64,000 bases of DNA from Dioscorea cayenensis subsp. rotundata (Eukaryota; Streptophyta; Magnoliopsida; Dioscoreales; Dioscoreaceae). The stretch is taken from assembly GCF_009730915.1 (NCBI RefSeq), contig NC_052486.1, forward strand, positions 14,422,732-14,486,731, read 5' to 3'. Below the pieces are notes generated by a model that did not search any database, was not told the DNA's origin, and saw only the letters and a program-made list of their open reading frames with translations. Every line of letters starts with the position of its first letter. Position 1 is the first letter of the stretch. The position numbers and the translations under genes were made by a program. Below, piece by piece: positions 1 to 12,343 of this stretch.

Positions 1-635
1 GTAATCGGATTCATTTTTCACAAAGGTGGAGATCGAGTGGCCAAAGAAGGATCTTTGTGGGCTGGATTGTTGGACCCAATCACATTAGGGAGGACACAGG
101 AGTTTCTCCGATTTGGGAAATCATAACATCTTTGGATAATTGTGATCCTCTTCTTTTTGTGTGAGGTGAAGTACGTGACTTGGGCGGGGTCTCTCTAAGA
201 ATCGGCCGGATGGTGTTTCCATGGTGAATGGGCACAGCTTAGCCCGATGGGCCAATAATGCAATTTAATGGAGAATTGGATTTGGTCTCAAGGACAGGGA
301 TTTGGGCCCGAAGCTGGGGGCGTGGGCCTTAGTGATACTCTTGTGGTGGTAAAAGGTGGAGATCCCTCCATGTGGCCGGGATTGTGATGGGGACAGGAAG
401 GAGGAGTCTTCATCCAAAAATTGAGGAAACATCTTTTGGGAAGGGTGTGGATCGCGGGTCCTATTCGGATGAAGGCACGTCCGGAGAATGTACAATTTCT
501 TGGGATGAATCGGTTCGACCTATTTTTCCTTCTCCAGTGGGTTTCTCCTGGGCTTTTTTGGAAGGAGTTTTCTCATCTTCTTCTAATTAGTTTTTTATTT
601 TGTTGAGCTTTGGCTCTTTTGTCCAAAAAAAAAAA
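1..635 (+). mobile_element. 3' end of an L1-type LINE (5' end outside window)
   Basis: The segment ends in an A-run at 625-635 that follows a T-rich 3' untranslated stretch, the usual end of a plant L1-type LINE. Around 190-265 broken frames read like the C-terminal end of the LINE RNase H domain (fragments such as VKYVTWAG and LARWANNA), with stops in between. The right border is set by comparison: from 636 the sequence matches the upstream region of GST copy B at about 14501. No intact reading frame remains. A target duplication cannot be tested because the left side is outside the window. Confidence 0.6.
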
Positions 636-922
636 TCATGAAATCCATGCTACTTTTGCGAGAACACCCTCATTTTTATTAGTAATTAGTTGGGGTTGTT
701 TCCATAAAATTGTAAAACTTTCTGTCTGTTCTACTTCTACAGAAATCCCAATAAAAATTTGGTAAAATTATATTAATGTTTGAGGATTCATATGATAATA
801 ATGTCAGAAAAGTCACAATTAATTTGGTAATATTTGACTTTGACTGACGGTGTACACACCCAAATTTTTGGTTTTTTTAATGCGATGCTGAGATTGAGTG
901 AGTGGGAGAAAGAATGGTTTCA

Positions 923-2868
923 TTTTTAATTTTTATTTTTATTTTATGAAAAGGTGGATAAACCACATCGATAAAAGGAAAAATGGAGCAGAACAAAAGT
1001 ACAACAACAACACAAGGAAGCACCACTAGATGTGGTACAACAAACAAAGATAGGCAAAACAACGGACAAACACAATAAAGAACAAAAAGGGGCTGACAGG
1101 ACCCCCACCAAGAGCGAGACAAAATGACTAACTCTCCAATTGAGAAGGCGCCTCCTCGGCCGCTGAGCCCTCACAGAGCTCAGCCGATCTCTGACCCACG
1201 AACTCAGGACTCAGCTCGATGGTACCAATTTGCTCCTCTATCTTCTTTTTGGAACCCTCTGAAATAGTTTCCTCTAAATCTTCCCATGCCACTTTCTTCT
1301 TTGCCGAGCGTGGTAGATCCGCCACAAACCCCGCCTTTTCATTCCACTTAGAAGAGGGAATCTTCTGTCTCTCACTGCGCCTGGTTCCCGGATTTGGCAC
1401 CTTAGGGTCAGCAGCACTGTTCTTCTGTAACCCAAGCATAAAAGCCCTGAGATTTCTTTCGAACTCAAACACTAAATCATCATATTCGATCTCATCAGGC
1501 AAATCACTATCCACTGGGGTCATCCTCCCTCTCATCGTCTATCCTGGAACTAGGACCACTAACACCATCTGAAGACCCATGAACATTATCTGGAATAAAC
1601 GCCCGAACTCCAGACAAAAAATTCCAAGAAAAACCAAGTGGCGGAGCCAAAGCAGGTGGGGCATTAGTAACACCCTGTTCCACACTCTTAGACACAAAAT
1701 CACCACTCTTAGAAACCTCCTCGTAAGCCTCCTGAAGGTCCTTCTTCCTTGGCCCAATAGCCTTTCCAGGCCCAGCAACCTCAACCTTCTTAAAATGGGC
1801 CGAGAAAAGGCCCACATCACAAATAAAAAAAGAATCCACATAATCTCCTCTCGGGCCTGAAGAAAACCCAACTTCAATAGCTAACCAACCCTCCAACACT
1901 GGACACAAATTAGTGACAATAGGGGTCTACAAAAACCGAGCCCGACCCACGATCTTTTATCAACTAACCCTATCCCTCTTGAGATACAACCTCGGACTGA
2001 CCGAAGTTAGCCCTGCCAACCTCAACCAATGTTGCCACTCCACCTATCACTGGTTTCTAGGCCCTCTCTGAGCGAGCCACCCCACATTCGACACCGCACC
2101 TTCTCAAGCCGTCCGCCAAAGGACCAGCATCACCCCTGGAACCATCGGTCCTTCCCCGCCGATCGATGTGACCGTTAGTTCCAGACCTCTTTGTACGTTT
2201 GCGATGCTTCAGCAGTTCAATGCCATCGTGGGAGCACCACTCCACCACCGCCGACCGGGAGAGACGCTCAATCGGCTCCTGAAGCTTCCGGGCAAGAATC
2301 TCGAGGTTAGGAAGGGAGTCGAGCTCAACCATTCCCGCATCCGACCTAGTCAAGCAACCCTCATTGTATGTCTCAGCCCCTCTCCTTCAGGCGATATGTT
2401 TGAGCCCCCGGATCACCCAGTTATTGCTGCACGATGGCACCCCTCACCACCCTCGCAAGGCACGCGGCCATGACATGGTGGGTGAGCTCCCTGCAGATTA
2501 CCTATTTCCTCATGTGTCTCTCCATGCGTGCCATCAACCCCAACCTCCCCAGAATCTACCAACATGTATCGTCCTTGCTGTACCTTCACCTCGTCGGTGA
2601 GAGTATCATGGTGGTCAAACAATTCCTCCAAGTCCCATGGTGTCGGGTCCAACGGTGCAGACAGCACACCAATATCTCCCTCCTCACTATCCAAAGACCA
2701 CAAGGAGTCCCTGTTGCAGGGCGAAGAGGAGAAACTCACAACATAGTAGATTAATTGGCCATCAGGCGTGAAAGTCAGGCGGACATCACCATTCATCTCA
2801 GGAACTAGTGTTTAAATTTGTATCTTAACAAGCTAGGCAGGACTGGCCCCTGCTTTTCATTTGCGCTT
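923..2868 (-). mobile_element. LINE, minus strand, internally degenerate, with 11-bp target duplication
   Basis: The left end is the 3' end of the element: a T/A-rich tail (923-955) followed by the complement of the plant LINE 3' motif tggtttatccacc. The target duplication gaatggtttca flanks it at 912-922 and 2869-2879. On the minus strand are fragments of 135 aa (1128-1535), 133 aa (1507-1908) and 127 aa (2413-2796), rich in acidic and basic residues and resembling plant LINE ORF1-type sequence. I see no endonuclease or reverse transcriptase motif, so the element is internally deleted or 5' truncated. Confidence 0.6.
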
Positions 2869-3150
2869 GAATGGTTTCAATTTCGTTTTTCTTTGTCTTC
2901 TTTGCCAATTTCTGTTGATAATTCTAAAAAAATTATTTCTCATACTGTTTTGCTTGAGCTCATATCTGCTTATTTTTTTCTTCATATATATATATATATA
3001 TATATAGGCGTGGACCGCCCTCAGCTTTTCATTTGCGCTTGAATGGTTTCAATTTCGTTTTTCTTTGTCTTCTTTGCCAATTTCTGTTGATAATTCTAAA
3101 AAAATTATTTCTCATACTGTTTTGCTTGAGCTCATATCTGCTTATTTTTC

Positions 3151-3185
<35 letters not shown>
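2836..3185. repeat. Two tandem copies of a ~170-bp unit
   Basis: Units start near 2836 and 3006. Each holds about 33 bp next to the LINE end, then GST intron-1 sequence, and finishes in a (TA)n run. Copies are nearly identical after position 15 of the unit. Copies B and C have a single version of the intron part, so the doubling is specific to copy A. Because the unit contains the LINE-side junction, duplication followed the LINE insertion; the (TA)n runs may have promoted it. Confidence 0.8.
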
Positions 3186-3187
<2 letters not shown>

Positions 3188-3390
3188 TCTTTTTAGGATG
3201 AATGGGATTGATTTTGAGAAGGTGAGGGTGGATCTCTCCAAGGGTCAATATCGAAATCCCCAATTCCAAGGTATTTGCTTGGATATCCTTCTCCAGATTT
3301 GTAGTTCATGAGAAATTTCATTTTAATATGCATATTTGTTGCTCAAGTTTTGAAGTCTGTCAACTGGATGGGTCTTACTTTATTATCCAT

Positions 3391-4330
3391 TACGGAGTTT
3401 GGGCTCCACGAGATGACCTTCTCTTTAAGTCTCTCTTGATCTTTTATAATTATTGAAGACTTTGAACTTTCAAAGTCTTTTACATAGAAACGTTGATAGT
3501 TTTGGTGCTTATAAAGAAATGTTTACACTTCACTAATTCAAGATGTTCTGTGTCAACTTAATCAAAAATCAATGTTCATGGAGAAATGCTAGTCTTCACT
3601 TTTATATTGCTCATGTTTTTTTTTTACCACCATATTAGGAAATGAGAGGACACTAAAAACATAATCAATATAAAAATATATTTTTAATTAGTAAGCATTA
3701 TTTAACATTGTAATAATAACCTAGCCGCTAAGACAATTGAATGCCAAAGATCAAAGATTTGACTTATTCCTAATACATTGGTTGAGTCATAAAATTAAAA
3801 ATATATGTTTAAAGTGTTTTATCTAAATTATCACAAAAATATAAAATAAATAAATAAATAAATGTAAACAGTATTATGATTTGAGATGATGAAATCAAGT
3901 TGAAAAATCCCACAATTTTAGCATAGAAAGGAAAATAGCAAATGGTTGCATATTCTTGAAGACAATGGAACAAAAGGATTAGAACTTCAGACCAAAAGAT
4001 TATTCAACTAACAAAAAGCATCACATTAATCGTCAATAAGAGAGGGACAAATTTGCTGATCACATTAGGCTTAGTTTTTAATCACAAAATTATATACTCT
4101 GAAATGCAAGACTTTTTTCTATTATATGAGTAGAACAAATTTGCCATTAAAATTGAAAAGTCTTTTTTTTTTCATTAGACTATTCCACAAATACAGGAAA
4201 AGTCTTTCCTCTGTTCCTATCTTCACCTTATTTTCTTAATTTCTGATCACATTACTTTTTAAAAAATTTATTATACTGGACCCACAAGCATAGAATTTTC
4301 CACACAAAGGCGTACTTAAGGTTGTACATA
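3391..4330. other. Intergenic, upstream of RLP1
   Basis: AT-rich sequence without a supported gene. The distal part (about 4060-4330) resembles the region upstream of RLP2 (about 30050-30320), so it probably holds the conserved RLP promoter. Otherwise I see only simple A/T runs. Confidence 0.5.
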
Positions 4331-4342
4331 TATATATATATA

Positions 4343-4353
4343 TATATATAAAG
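4343..4353 (+). promoter_or_regulatory. Candidate TATA box of RLP1
   Basis: TATATATAAAG at the end of a (TA)n run, 55 bp before the chosen ATG at 4408. The paralogue RLP2 has the same element at the same distance from its ATG. The long (TA)n run makes the exact box uncertain. Confidence 0.45.
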
Positions 4354-6309
4354 AAATAATGCAAGAGGGGAACCAGAAAAAATTATTACACATCTTTGAA
4401 AAAACAAATGCTTAGAATGGGAGTGATGAAAAAACATTTTCAATTAGCTCTACTGTTTTGCCTTCTCTGCTTGGAACTTGCTGGCTTTTGCTATTGTGGT
4501 GGTGGTTTCATTTGCAGAGAAGTAGAAAGGAAGGCACTTGTTGATTTCAAAAATGGCCTTAAAGATCCCAATGGACGTCTATCTTCTTGGATTGGCTTGG
4601 ACTGTTGCTCTTGGACCGGCGTGCATTGCCACAACTACACTGGCCATGTTATAAGGCTTGATCTCCGCAGGTATGGTGGCAATGGGTCTTTGGAAGGTGA
4701 GATCAGGCCTTCTTTGCTTGTTTTGAATCACTTAAGATATTTGGATCTTAGTTTCAACTCTTTTGAAAATACTAGAATTCCAACTTTCTTGGGTTCACTG
4801 GCAAGTCTTCAATATCTTGACCTTTCTCTTAATGACTTCATTGGGCGTGTCCCACACCAACTTGGTAATCTGTTTCGCTTGCAGTACCTTGATCTTTCAT
4901 ATAATTCTCTAAATATGGTTGGAAGCCATTGGCTCACAAATCTTTCTTCTCTTCAATGTTTGAATTTGACTGGTGTGAATCTTTCCGAGGCAAAAAATGT
5001 GCTCAAATCACTAAACACCCTTCCTTTGATATCTGAGATAAACTTATATGATTGTGAGCTTCACATCCCTCTTTCACTTGGTGTTGAAATTAACTTTACA
5101 AATCTTCGATTCCTTGATCTTTCCTACAATGGCATTAACTCTACCATGCCTCAATGGTTGTTCAAGTTGAGTGGCCTTGAGTATCTTCATCTTCATGATA
5201 ATAATTTTCAAGACCTTATCCCTTCCGATATTGGGAAACTTACTTCTCTTAGGGTCCTTGATCTCTCATATAATGGTGTCCTAAGTGTTGAACTACCAAC
5301 TACTTTGGGGAAACTCTGTAACTTGAGCAAACTATATCTCTCGGAAAATAAATATTTCTCTGGTGATCTTAATAGATTGGGAGAAATATTTTCCGGGTGC
5401 TTGAAAAACAGTTTAGAGCAGTTGTATTGGAGTAATGCATCACTCAGTGGGCCATTGCCAAGTTGGTTGTGGAACCTTAAGTCTCTTAAGGCTCTTGATC
5501 TTTCTTCTAATAATTTTAATGGAACTATTCCAAAATATTTGGGACAATTATTACCAGAGCTGGACACGTTGGTCCTATCTTATAATAATATAGCAGTGAG
5601 ACTTGATTGGGTTCCTCCACCTAAACTAAAATATTTGAATATGAACTATTGCAAAGTGGGCCCAAAGTTTCCATCATGGCTTCAGAATTTGAAAATTTTG
5701 TCTTCACTTGAAATGTCAAATGCAAGTATTGTTGATGCGCTACCACTATGGTTTTGGAACTTCTCTTTGGACATTGGACGCATAGATTTATCACACAATG
5801 AAATTAAAGGCAAAATACCAGCAGGTTCATCAAAATTAACCAATCTTGAAATTTTGGATTTAAGTCATAATTATTTGGAAGGACAGTTGCCACATTTTTC
5901 ATCAAATCTAGCATATTCGGATCAGGCGCAGGGCTTATTCTCAAGATCTAGTTTCTCCAATACAAGCTTTATACTGCTAAGTTTGTCTGAGTTGTATATT
6001 TCTTCAAACAAAATAACAGGAAGTATACCTAGCTCATTATGTGAACTAAATTATTTGCAAGTCCTTGACCTCTCGAAGAATATGATTGAAGGAGTAGTTC
6101 CTGATTGCTGGAATCATTCTTTGATAATAATGGATTTGTCTTATAACAATCTACATGGAATAATTCCGGCATCTATCTTCTCCACAATTTTGTTAGTTTT
6201 GCATTTGAGCAATAATGAATTTTTTGGAGAGCTCCCATCATCCTTTAAAAATTGTACATCATTGAAAACTTTAGATCTTGGAAATAATAAAATTAGTGGA
6301 AGTATACCA

Positions 6310-7302
6310 TGTTGGGTCCAGCCCATTTGTTGGGTTGGCCCATGTTTAAAAATGAAGCTATGTTGACTTATGGAGGAGGGCTTAAAGGGAATTTCACAAG
6401 GGTAAATGCTCTCATCTTTGATGAGAATGAGGGTATGACTATTCATGGTTTTTTAGGGAAAAAGAAGAATAATCTAAGGAAGAGAAGGAGGAGCTAGGGT
6501 TCTTGAGAAGGCAAGATTGGAAGGGCTCATCGCGGATCTCTCCTAATCCTTTTGGTTTGATCCCTCAACTCTCATTCCTTAAGGTCCTTTTGTGAACCAT
6601 CCTAGTGTATGGATGATATATGAGTGTTGAATCTCTTTTTCTTGTGAAATTCATGTTCTTTGCATGTACTCCTCTAGTGAGCTAGAGAGATGTTGTTGTT
6701 ATCCCATAAGTCGACATAGTGGAAACATGTTTAAGAGGCTCTAAGGAGTCCCGTGGTTTTTCCCTCGACTTTGTAGGGGTTTCCACGCTAAAAAATCGCT
6801 TTCTTTGTGTTGTTGTATGTTTGTTCATCTCATTCTAACATGAATGAGGTTTAATAACTTTTTATGAGTTGTTTTGAAGCTTTGAGCCTTGTAGAACCTT
6901 TGGGAGGAGCTTTGAAGCCTCAGGGAAGACATTGAATGCATTTTTGCGACTTATCGCGAGTCGCTGACACGGGCCGCCTGAATCTCGAGTGAAGCTTCGA
7001 CGGGGTGTATGCGAGCGCATGACCCCCGTATGTGAAACAGTGTTTTTGCTACGATGACGTGAGCAGTCACAGTGAGCATGTATTTTTCGCTGCGAGTGCC
7101 GTGCGAGCGAGAGAGACTCACAGGCGAGCTTGCGCCCGTGAGATTTTCCAGATGAACTTCACAGGCAAGTGTGCTGCCCAGTATCACCGACCCGCATGTG
7201 AACCGTAACGATGAAACGATGTGATGTTTCACAAGTATATATTGCTACGATGAAATTCGCATGATTTTTCATCAGCTTTTAAAACCCGCTTAAACCCCAA
7301 CA
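6310..7302 (+). repeat. 5' LTR of copia element 1
   Basis: Starts TGTTGGG and ends CCCCAACA, 993 bp against 971 bp for the 3' LTR. Compared by eye, it has longer homopolymers and many CAG-to-CGA-like changes in its last 350 bp. It is followed by TGGTATCGGAGC (7305-7316), one base off the initiator-Met tRNA primer site. Confidence 0.95.
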
Positions 7303-7356
7303 AGTGGTATCGGAGCGTTCGGGTTGGTTAGGGATTATTTGTTGTAGGGAATCGAG

Positions 7357-9420
7357 ATGGTCGAACAAGCTTCATGTGGGATGATAAAGTTAACTCAATC
7401 GAATTATTCGATTTGGAAGCGTAAGATGCAAGACTTGCTAATTGTAAAAAGACTTGTACATGCTGGGTGATGGGCAAAGAAAAAAACCGGAGAAAGGTGA
7501 GTGAAGATGAATGGGAAATTTTACATCTAAAAAGCACGCAACAATTCGGCAATGGGTAGATGTAAACATCTTTCATCACATTTCCGAAGAAGTAAAGGCC
7601 GATGCACTGGAAAAAGTTAGAAGCATGTATGAGAAAGAGTACCTCCGAGGAACAAGGCCTCAATCATTCGAAGGCTAGTAAATTTGAAAGTACAGAGATG
7701 GAAGAAGTATGACGAGCATACTAGTGACTTCGGGCTTAGTGAACCAATTGACATCTATGAAGATGACTCTTGAAGATGAGTTGCAAGCATTGCTACTCCT
7801 AAGTTCCTGCCAGGATAGTTGGGAAACTTTGAGTGGTATCTCTCGAGCACTTCAAGACCGGTGGAAAAGCTAACAATGGAAATGGTTAAGGAGAGCCTAA
7901 TGAGTGAAGAGGCTAGGGAGGAAAGAAAAAGGTGAAACTTCCTCGGTGTTCTTGTTTTCGGAAAAGCCGAAGGCCGTGGTAGAAGCAAGCAGAGACATCC
8001 TCAAGGTTTTGGCAACAAAGACACATCCGAGGCGGATCAAAGAGCAGGGAAAAAACATCAAGTGTTTTCATTGTAACAAGATGGGCCACATGAAGAGGGA
8101 GTGGGCTCCTCAAAAGAGAGCAGTGGTGGAAGTAAAGAGGAGAAGGAGACTAATACGAGTAGCCCGCAGGATGGTGACATCGATGTGTCATTTGTGATGA
8201 TGCTTTGTATTAATCTTGTGAGCCAAGAGAGCGACTGGGTGTTTGATTCGGGGAGCTTCATTTCATGTCACTCCCCATGGTAACTTCTTTTCTACCTACT
8301 CTAGTGGTGATTTTGGAAATGTCAAAATGGAGTAACGAGTGGTGCGTCGAAGATAGTGGGTATTGGAGATATTTGCTTGGAGACCAATCAAGGGCTCAAG
8401 CTAGTACTCAAGGATGTTAGGCATGTTCCAGACATTCGCCTAAATTTGATATCCACAGGAAGACTTGATGATGATGGGTTTGTCAATTGGTTTGGTGAAA
8501 GTAAGTGCAAGCTCACCAAAGGTTCACTAGTGGTTGCTAGAGGGAATAAAGGCAAACACACTCTATGTTATGCAAGCTAAGTTACACATAGGGGAATTGA
8601 ATGCAATTCGAGAAGATGCAAGCATTGAGCTATGGCATAGAAGACTTGGGCATGTTAGTGAGAAAGGGGCTACAACTTCTCTCAAGAAGAATCTTCTACC
8701 GAATATGCAGGGGCATCTCTCAAAACATGTGTGGATTGTAGCGAGGGAAAACACATAGAGTGGCATTTCATTCTCACCCCCCATCTAGGAAATCAAATAT
8801 TCTTGATTTGGTGCATCTCGATGTTTGTTCTATGCGGGACAAAACACTTGGAGGTGGACACTATTTTGTGACCTTCATTGATGATCATTCAAGGAAGGTG
8901 CAGGCAGATGTTTTGAAGACCAAAGATCAAGTGCTTGATGTCTTCAAGGATCTCCATCATTAAGGTTGAAAGGGGAGACGGAAAAGCAGATTTGAAGGCG
9001 ATAGAGCGGAATAATGGTGGTGAATACGGAGGGCCGTTTGAAAAGTCATGGAGCTTCATGGAATCGAGGCTTGAGAAGACTCCGAGCTAGACACCTCGGC
9101 TAAATGGTGTGGGCGAGAGAATGAGCATGAACAATTGAAGAGAGGATCGGATGCATGCTCTCTCATGCAAAAGCTTCCTAAGTCCTTTTGGGGAAGCTAT
9201 GAGGGACTGCAGATGAGACATGATAAACCTTTCTCCAGCGGCGACTCTAGATGGTGATGTGCCGAAAGCGAGTGTGGACTGGGAAAGAGATCTCCTATAC
9301 TCACTTGAGAGTATTTGGGTCATGGGGCTTTTGTTCATATTCCCAAAGATGAGAGGTCCAAGCTTGATGACAAAAGCAAAGCGGGTGTATTTTCTTGGGT
9401 TATGGTCATGAGGGAGTTTT
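7357..9420 (+). pseudogene. Broken gag, protease and integrase region of copia element 1
   Basis: ATG at 7357 opens a gag-type start (MVEQASCGMIKLTQSNYSIW) that shifts frame within about 100 bp. A zinc knuckle is visible at about 8060-8105 as CFHCNKMGHMKREW, with the last cysteine replaced by W. The protease region reads DWVFDSGSFISCH at about 8235, an altered D-S/T-G-A motif. Integrase pieces follow: the HHCC-type stretch LWHRRLGHVSEKG near 8630 and the first catalytic region HLDVCSMRDK at about 8810. Frame changes come every 100-300 bases. Some of these may be sequence errors rather than true decay, since they often fall on expected CAG positions. Confidence 0.8.
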
Positions 9421-9899
9421 GGCTACAGATTGTGGGATCCAGTTAACGGGGAAGGTTGTCGGGGAGCGAGAGATGTTGTGTTTCTAGAAGATCAAATGGC
9501 TGATCTTGATGAGCGAGGTGAGACCTCTAGTTCCTCGAGTTGAGATTCCTAGTTAGTGTTGATTCGGGTTCCTTCACCTATCTGAGTTACGCTCGAGGGG
9601 AGATGTCCAAGAAAATGGTAATGAGGCTGTTAGAAGTAAAGTTCCTCCAGTCGAAGGTGTAGAGCCAGTTGAAGAAATTGAAGAAGCATCTCCAACGCCA
9701 CCAGTTGAGACCCAAGTGAGAAGATCTACTAGAGATCGTCATCCCTCTAGTAGATACAGTACAAATGAATATGTTATGCTCGTTGATGGAGGAGAGCAGA
9801 AACATATGAGGGAAGCTATACAACATGAGAAGAAGCGGGGAGTGGTTTGGAGCCATGCAAGAGGAGATGAGTTCCTTGTGTGAGAACCACACCTATGAT

Positions 9900-11372
9900 T
9901 TGAGTGAAGCTTCCTAAGGGCAAGAAGGCCTTAAAGAACAAGTGGGTGTACAAGTTGAGACGAAGTAATAGCTCACAACCAAAGTACAAGGCAAGGTTGG
10001 TTGTGAAGGGGTTCGATCGAAAAGAAAGGTATTGACTTTGAAGAAATATTTTCTCCGGTTGTGAAGATGTCATCCATCGAGGTTGTGCTTGGTTTAGCCG
10101 CTAGTCTAAACCTAGAGGTGGAACAACTTGATGTGAAAACCGCTTTTCTTCATGGTGATCTAGAGGAGGAAATATATGGAGCAACCGGAAGGGTTCAAAG
10201 TCGAGGGAAAAAGAGAATCTAGTGTGCGAGGTTGAAGAAGAGTTTGTATGGACTCAAACAAGCGCCAAGGCAGTGGTACAAGAAGTTTGACTCCTTTATG
10301 ATGACTCAAGGGTACACTAGAAGTTCGATTGATCATTGTGTGTTTGTGAAGAAACACTCAAATGATGACTTCATTATTCTTCTACTCTATGTTGATGACA
10401 TGCTTATTGTTGGTCGTGATGCAAGCAAGATTGAAGACACGAAGAGACAGCTTAAGCAAGTCCTTTTGCTATGAAGGACTTAGATGCGACTAAACAGATT
10501 CTTGGTATGAAAATCTCCCGTGACAGGATGAATGGGAAGTTGTGGTTGTCTCAAGAAAAATACATTGACAAGGTTCTTGAGAGGTTCAACATGAAGGAAG
10601 CCAAGGCTGTTTGTTCTCCACTTGCAGGTCATTTTAAACTTAGCTCAAGTCAATGTCCTTCAAGTGACAAAGAGAAGGAGGAGATGAGCCGAGTTCCTTA
10701 TGCATCCGCTGTTGGCAGTTTGATGTATGCCATGGTGTGTACGAGACCAGATATTGCTCATGCTGTTGGTGTTGTGAGCAGATTTCTCTCAAATCCGGGA
10801 AAGGAGCACTGGGCTGCAGTGAAGTGGATACTGAGGTATCTAAGAGGTTCTTCCCGGGTATGTTTGTGTTTTGGTAAAGGTGAACCCATTTTATATGGGT
10901 ATACAGATTCAGATATGGCAGGCGATGTGGACTCCAGAAAAAATCGGTCTGGGGTTCATGATGACTTTTTGCGGGGAGGCGTTTCTTGGCGATCAAAGTC
11001 TGCAGTGTGTTGCATTATCCACCACGAGTCGAGTATATTGCAATTACTGAGGGTTGCAAGGAAGCTTTGTGGATGAAGAAGTTTCTTGAAGAATTGGGTA
11101 TGCAACAAGAGAAGTGTATTGTCTATTGTGACAGTCAGAGCGCCATCCATCTTTCCAAGAATTCAACATTCCATTCGAAGTCCAAGCATATCGATGTTAT
11201 ATATCATTGGATTCGAGATGTTCTTGAAGCCAAAGAGTTGTACTTGGAGAAGGTACACACTAGTGAGAATGGGGCCGATATGTTCACCAAGGCATTATCC
11301 AAGGAGAAGCTTGAAGCATGTCGGGAAAGAGCGGGGATTGCTAGAACCCCCAAATGGTGCTCGAGGGAGATT
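9900..11372 (+). pseudogene. Reverse transcriptase and RNase H of copia element 1
   Basis: The RT palm is recognisable from about 9910 with shifts (EQLDVKTAFLHGDLEEE, then [15 protein letters not shown] at 10232). The catalytic YVDD lies at about 10389-10400 in [12 protein letters not shown]. After one shift near 10470 an open stretch covers the connection and RNase H start (GYTDSDMAGDVDSRKNRSG), and another shift near 10990 leads to AITEGCKEALWMKKF and VYCDSQSAIHLSKN. The frame then runs into the 3' LTR. Enzyme role: copying the element RNA into DNA. Not functional as assembled. Confidence 0.85.
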
Positions 11373-12343
11373 TGTTGGGTCCAGTCCCATTTGTTGGGTT
11401 AGCTCATGTTTAAAATGAAGCTATGTTGACTTATGGAGGAGGGCTTAAAGGGAATTTCACAAGGGTAAATGCTCTCATCTTTGATGAGAATGAGGGTATG
11501 ACTATTCATGGTTTTTTAGGGAAAAAGAAGAATAATCTAAGGAAGAGAAGGAGGAGCTAGGGTTCTTGGAGAAGGCAAGATTGGAAGGCTTCATCGCCGG
11601 ATCTCTCCTAATCCTTTGGTTTGATCCCTCAACTCTCATTCCTTAAGGTCCTTTTGTGAACCATCCTAGTGTATGGATGATATATGAGTGTTGAATCTCT
11701 TTTTCTTGTGAAATTCATGTTCTTTGCATGTACTCCTCTAGTGAGCTAGAGAGATGTTGTTGTTATCCCATAAGTCAACATAGTGGAAACATGTTTAAGA
11801 GGCTCTAAGGAGTCCCGTGGTTTTTCCCTCGATTTGTAGGGTTTCCACGCTAAAAATCGTTTCTTGTGTTGTTGTATGTTTGTTCATCTCATTCTAACAT
11901 GAATGAGGGGTTTAATAACTTTTTATGAGTTGTTTTGAAGCTTTGAAGCCTTGTAGAACCTTTGGGAGGAGCTTTGAAGCCTCAAGGAAGACATTGAATG
12001 CATTTTGCAGCTTATGCGGGCTGCATACGGGCCGCACGGAATCTCCAGTGAGCTTCACGGGGTGTATGCGGGCGCATGACCCCCGTATGTGAACAGTGTT
12101 TTGCTACAGTGCCGTGAACAGTACCTGGTGAACAGTATTTTTGCTGCGGTGCCGTGCAGGCAGAGAGACTCACGGGCAAGCTTGCGCCCGCGTAGATTTT
12201 CCAGTGAACTTCACGGGCAAGTGTGCGCCCGTATACCGGCCGCATGTGAACCGTAACAGTGAACAGTAACAGTGCTACAGTATATATTGCTACAGTAAAT
12301 TCCGCAGTTTTTCACTGTTTCAAAACCCGTTTAAACCCCAACA
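11373..12343 (+). repeat. 3' LTR of copia element 1
   Basis: 971 bp, TGTTGGG to CCCAACA, preceded by a purine-rich tract. Its last third keeps many intact CAG/CTG triplets where the 5' LTR has CGA or CGG. Confidence 0.95.

Larger units (their letters stand above)
636..3390 (+). pseudogene. Theta-class GST copy A, fragment (upstream region, exon 2, part of intron 2)
   Basis: 636-922 matches the upstream region of GST copy B (about 14501-14775). 3197-3270 is exon 2, reading KMNGIDFEKVRVDLSK then a phase-1 donor, and 3271-3390 matches the start of intron 2 before similarity is lost. Exon 1 is absent: upstream sequence ends in gagaaagaatgg and runs directly into intron-1 sequence. In copy B the same 12-mer occurs twice, flanking exon 1, so exon 1 was probably lost by recombination between the repeats. 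A minus-strand LINE (923-2868) then entered the joined site. Exons 3-7 are missing. Theta GSTs conjugate or reduce peroxides with glutathione; this fragment cannot encode one. Confidence 0.8.
6310..12343 (+). mobile_element. Ty1/copia LTR retrotransposon, element 1 (inside RLP1)
   Basis: Full-length by structure: 5' LTR 6310-7302, primer site 7305-7316, coding region, purine-rich tract gagggagat just before the 3' LTR at 11373-12343. The 5-bp target duplication tacca lies at 6305-6309 and 12344-12348, and RLP2 shows the empty site in the same codon context. Order gag, protease, integrase, reverse transcriptase, RNase H marks Ty1/copia; the RNase H end (SKHIDVIYHWIRDVLEAKE) is Tork/TNT1-like. 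Coding is broken by many small indels in the 5' half while the 3' third reads cleanly, so it is not autonomous as assembled. Confidence 0.95.

Noticed and set aside
4396-4407. Upstream TTG start of RLP1 (and the same at 30374 for RLP2)
   Set aside because: Plant nuclear genes start at ATG; the TTG start adds only KKQ-type residues before a proper ATG and signal peptide.
5208-5567. 119-codon minus-strand frames inside RLP1 and RLP2 (also 31174-31533)
   Set aside because: They are conserved only because they lie opposite the LRR coding strand; no independent support.
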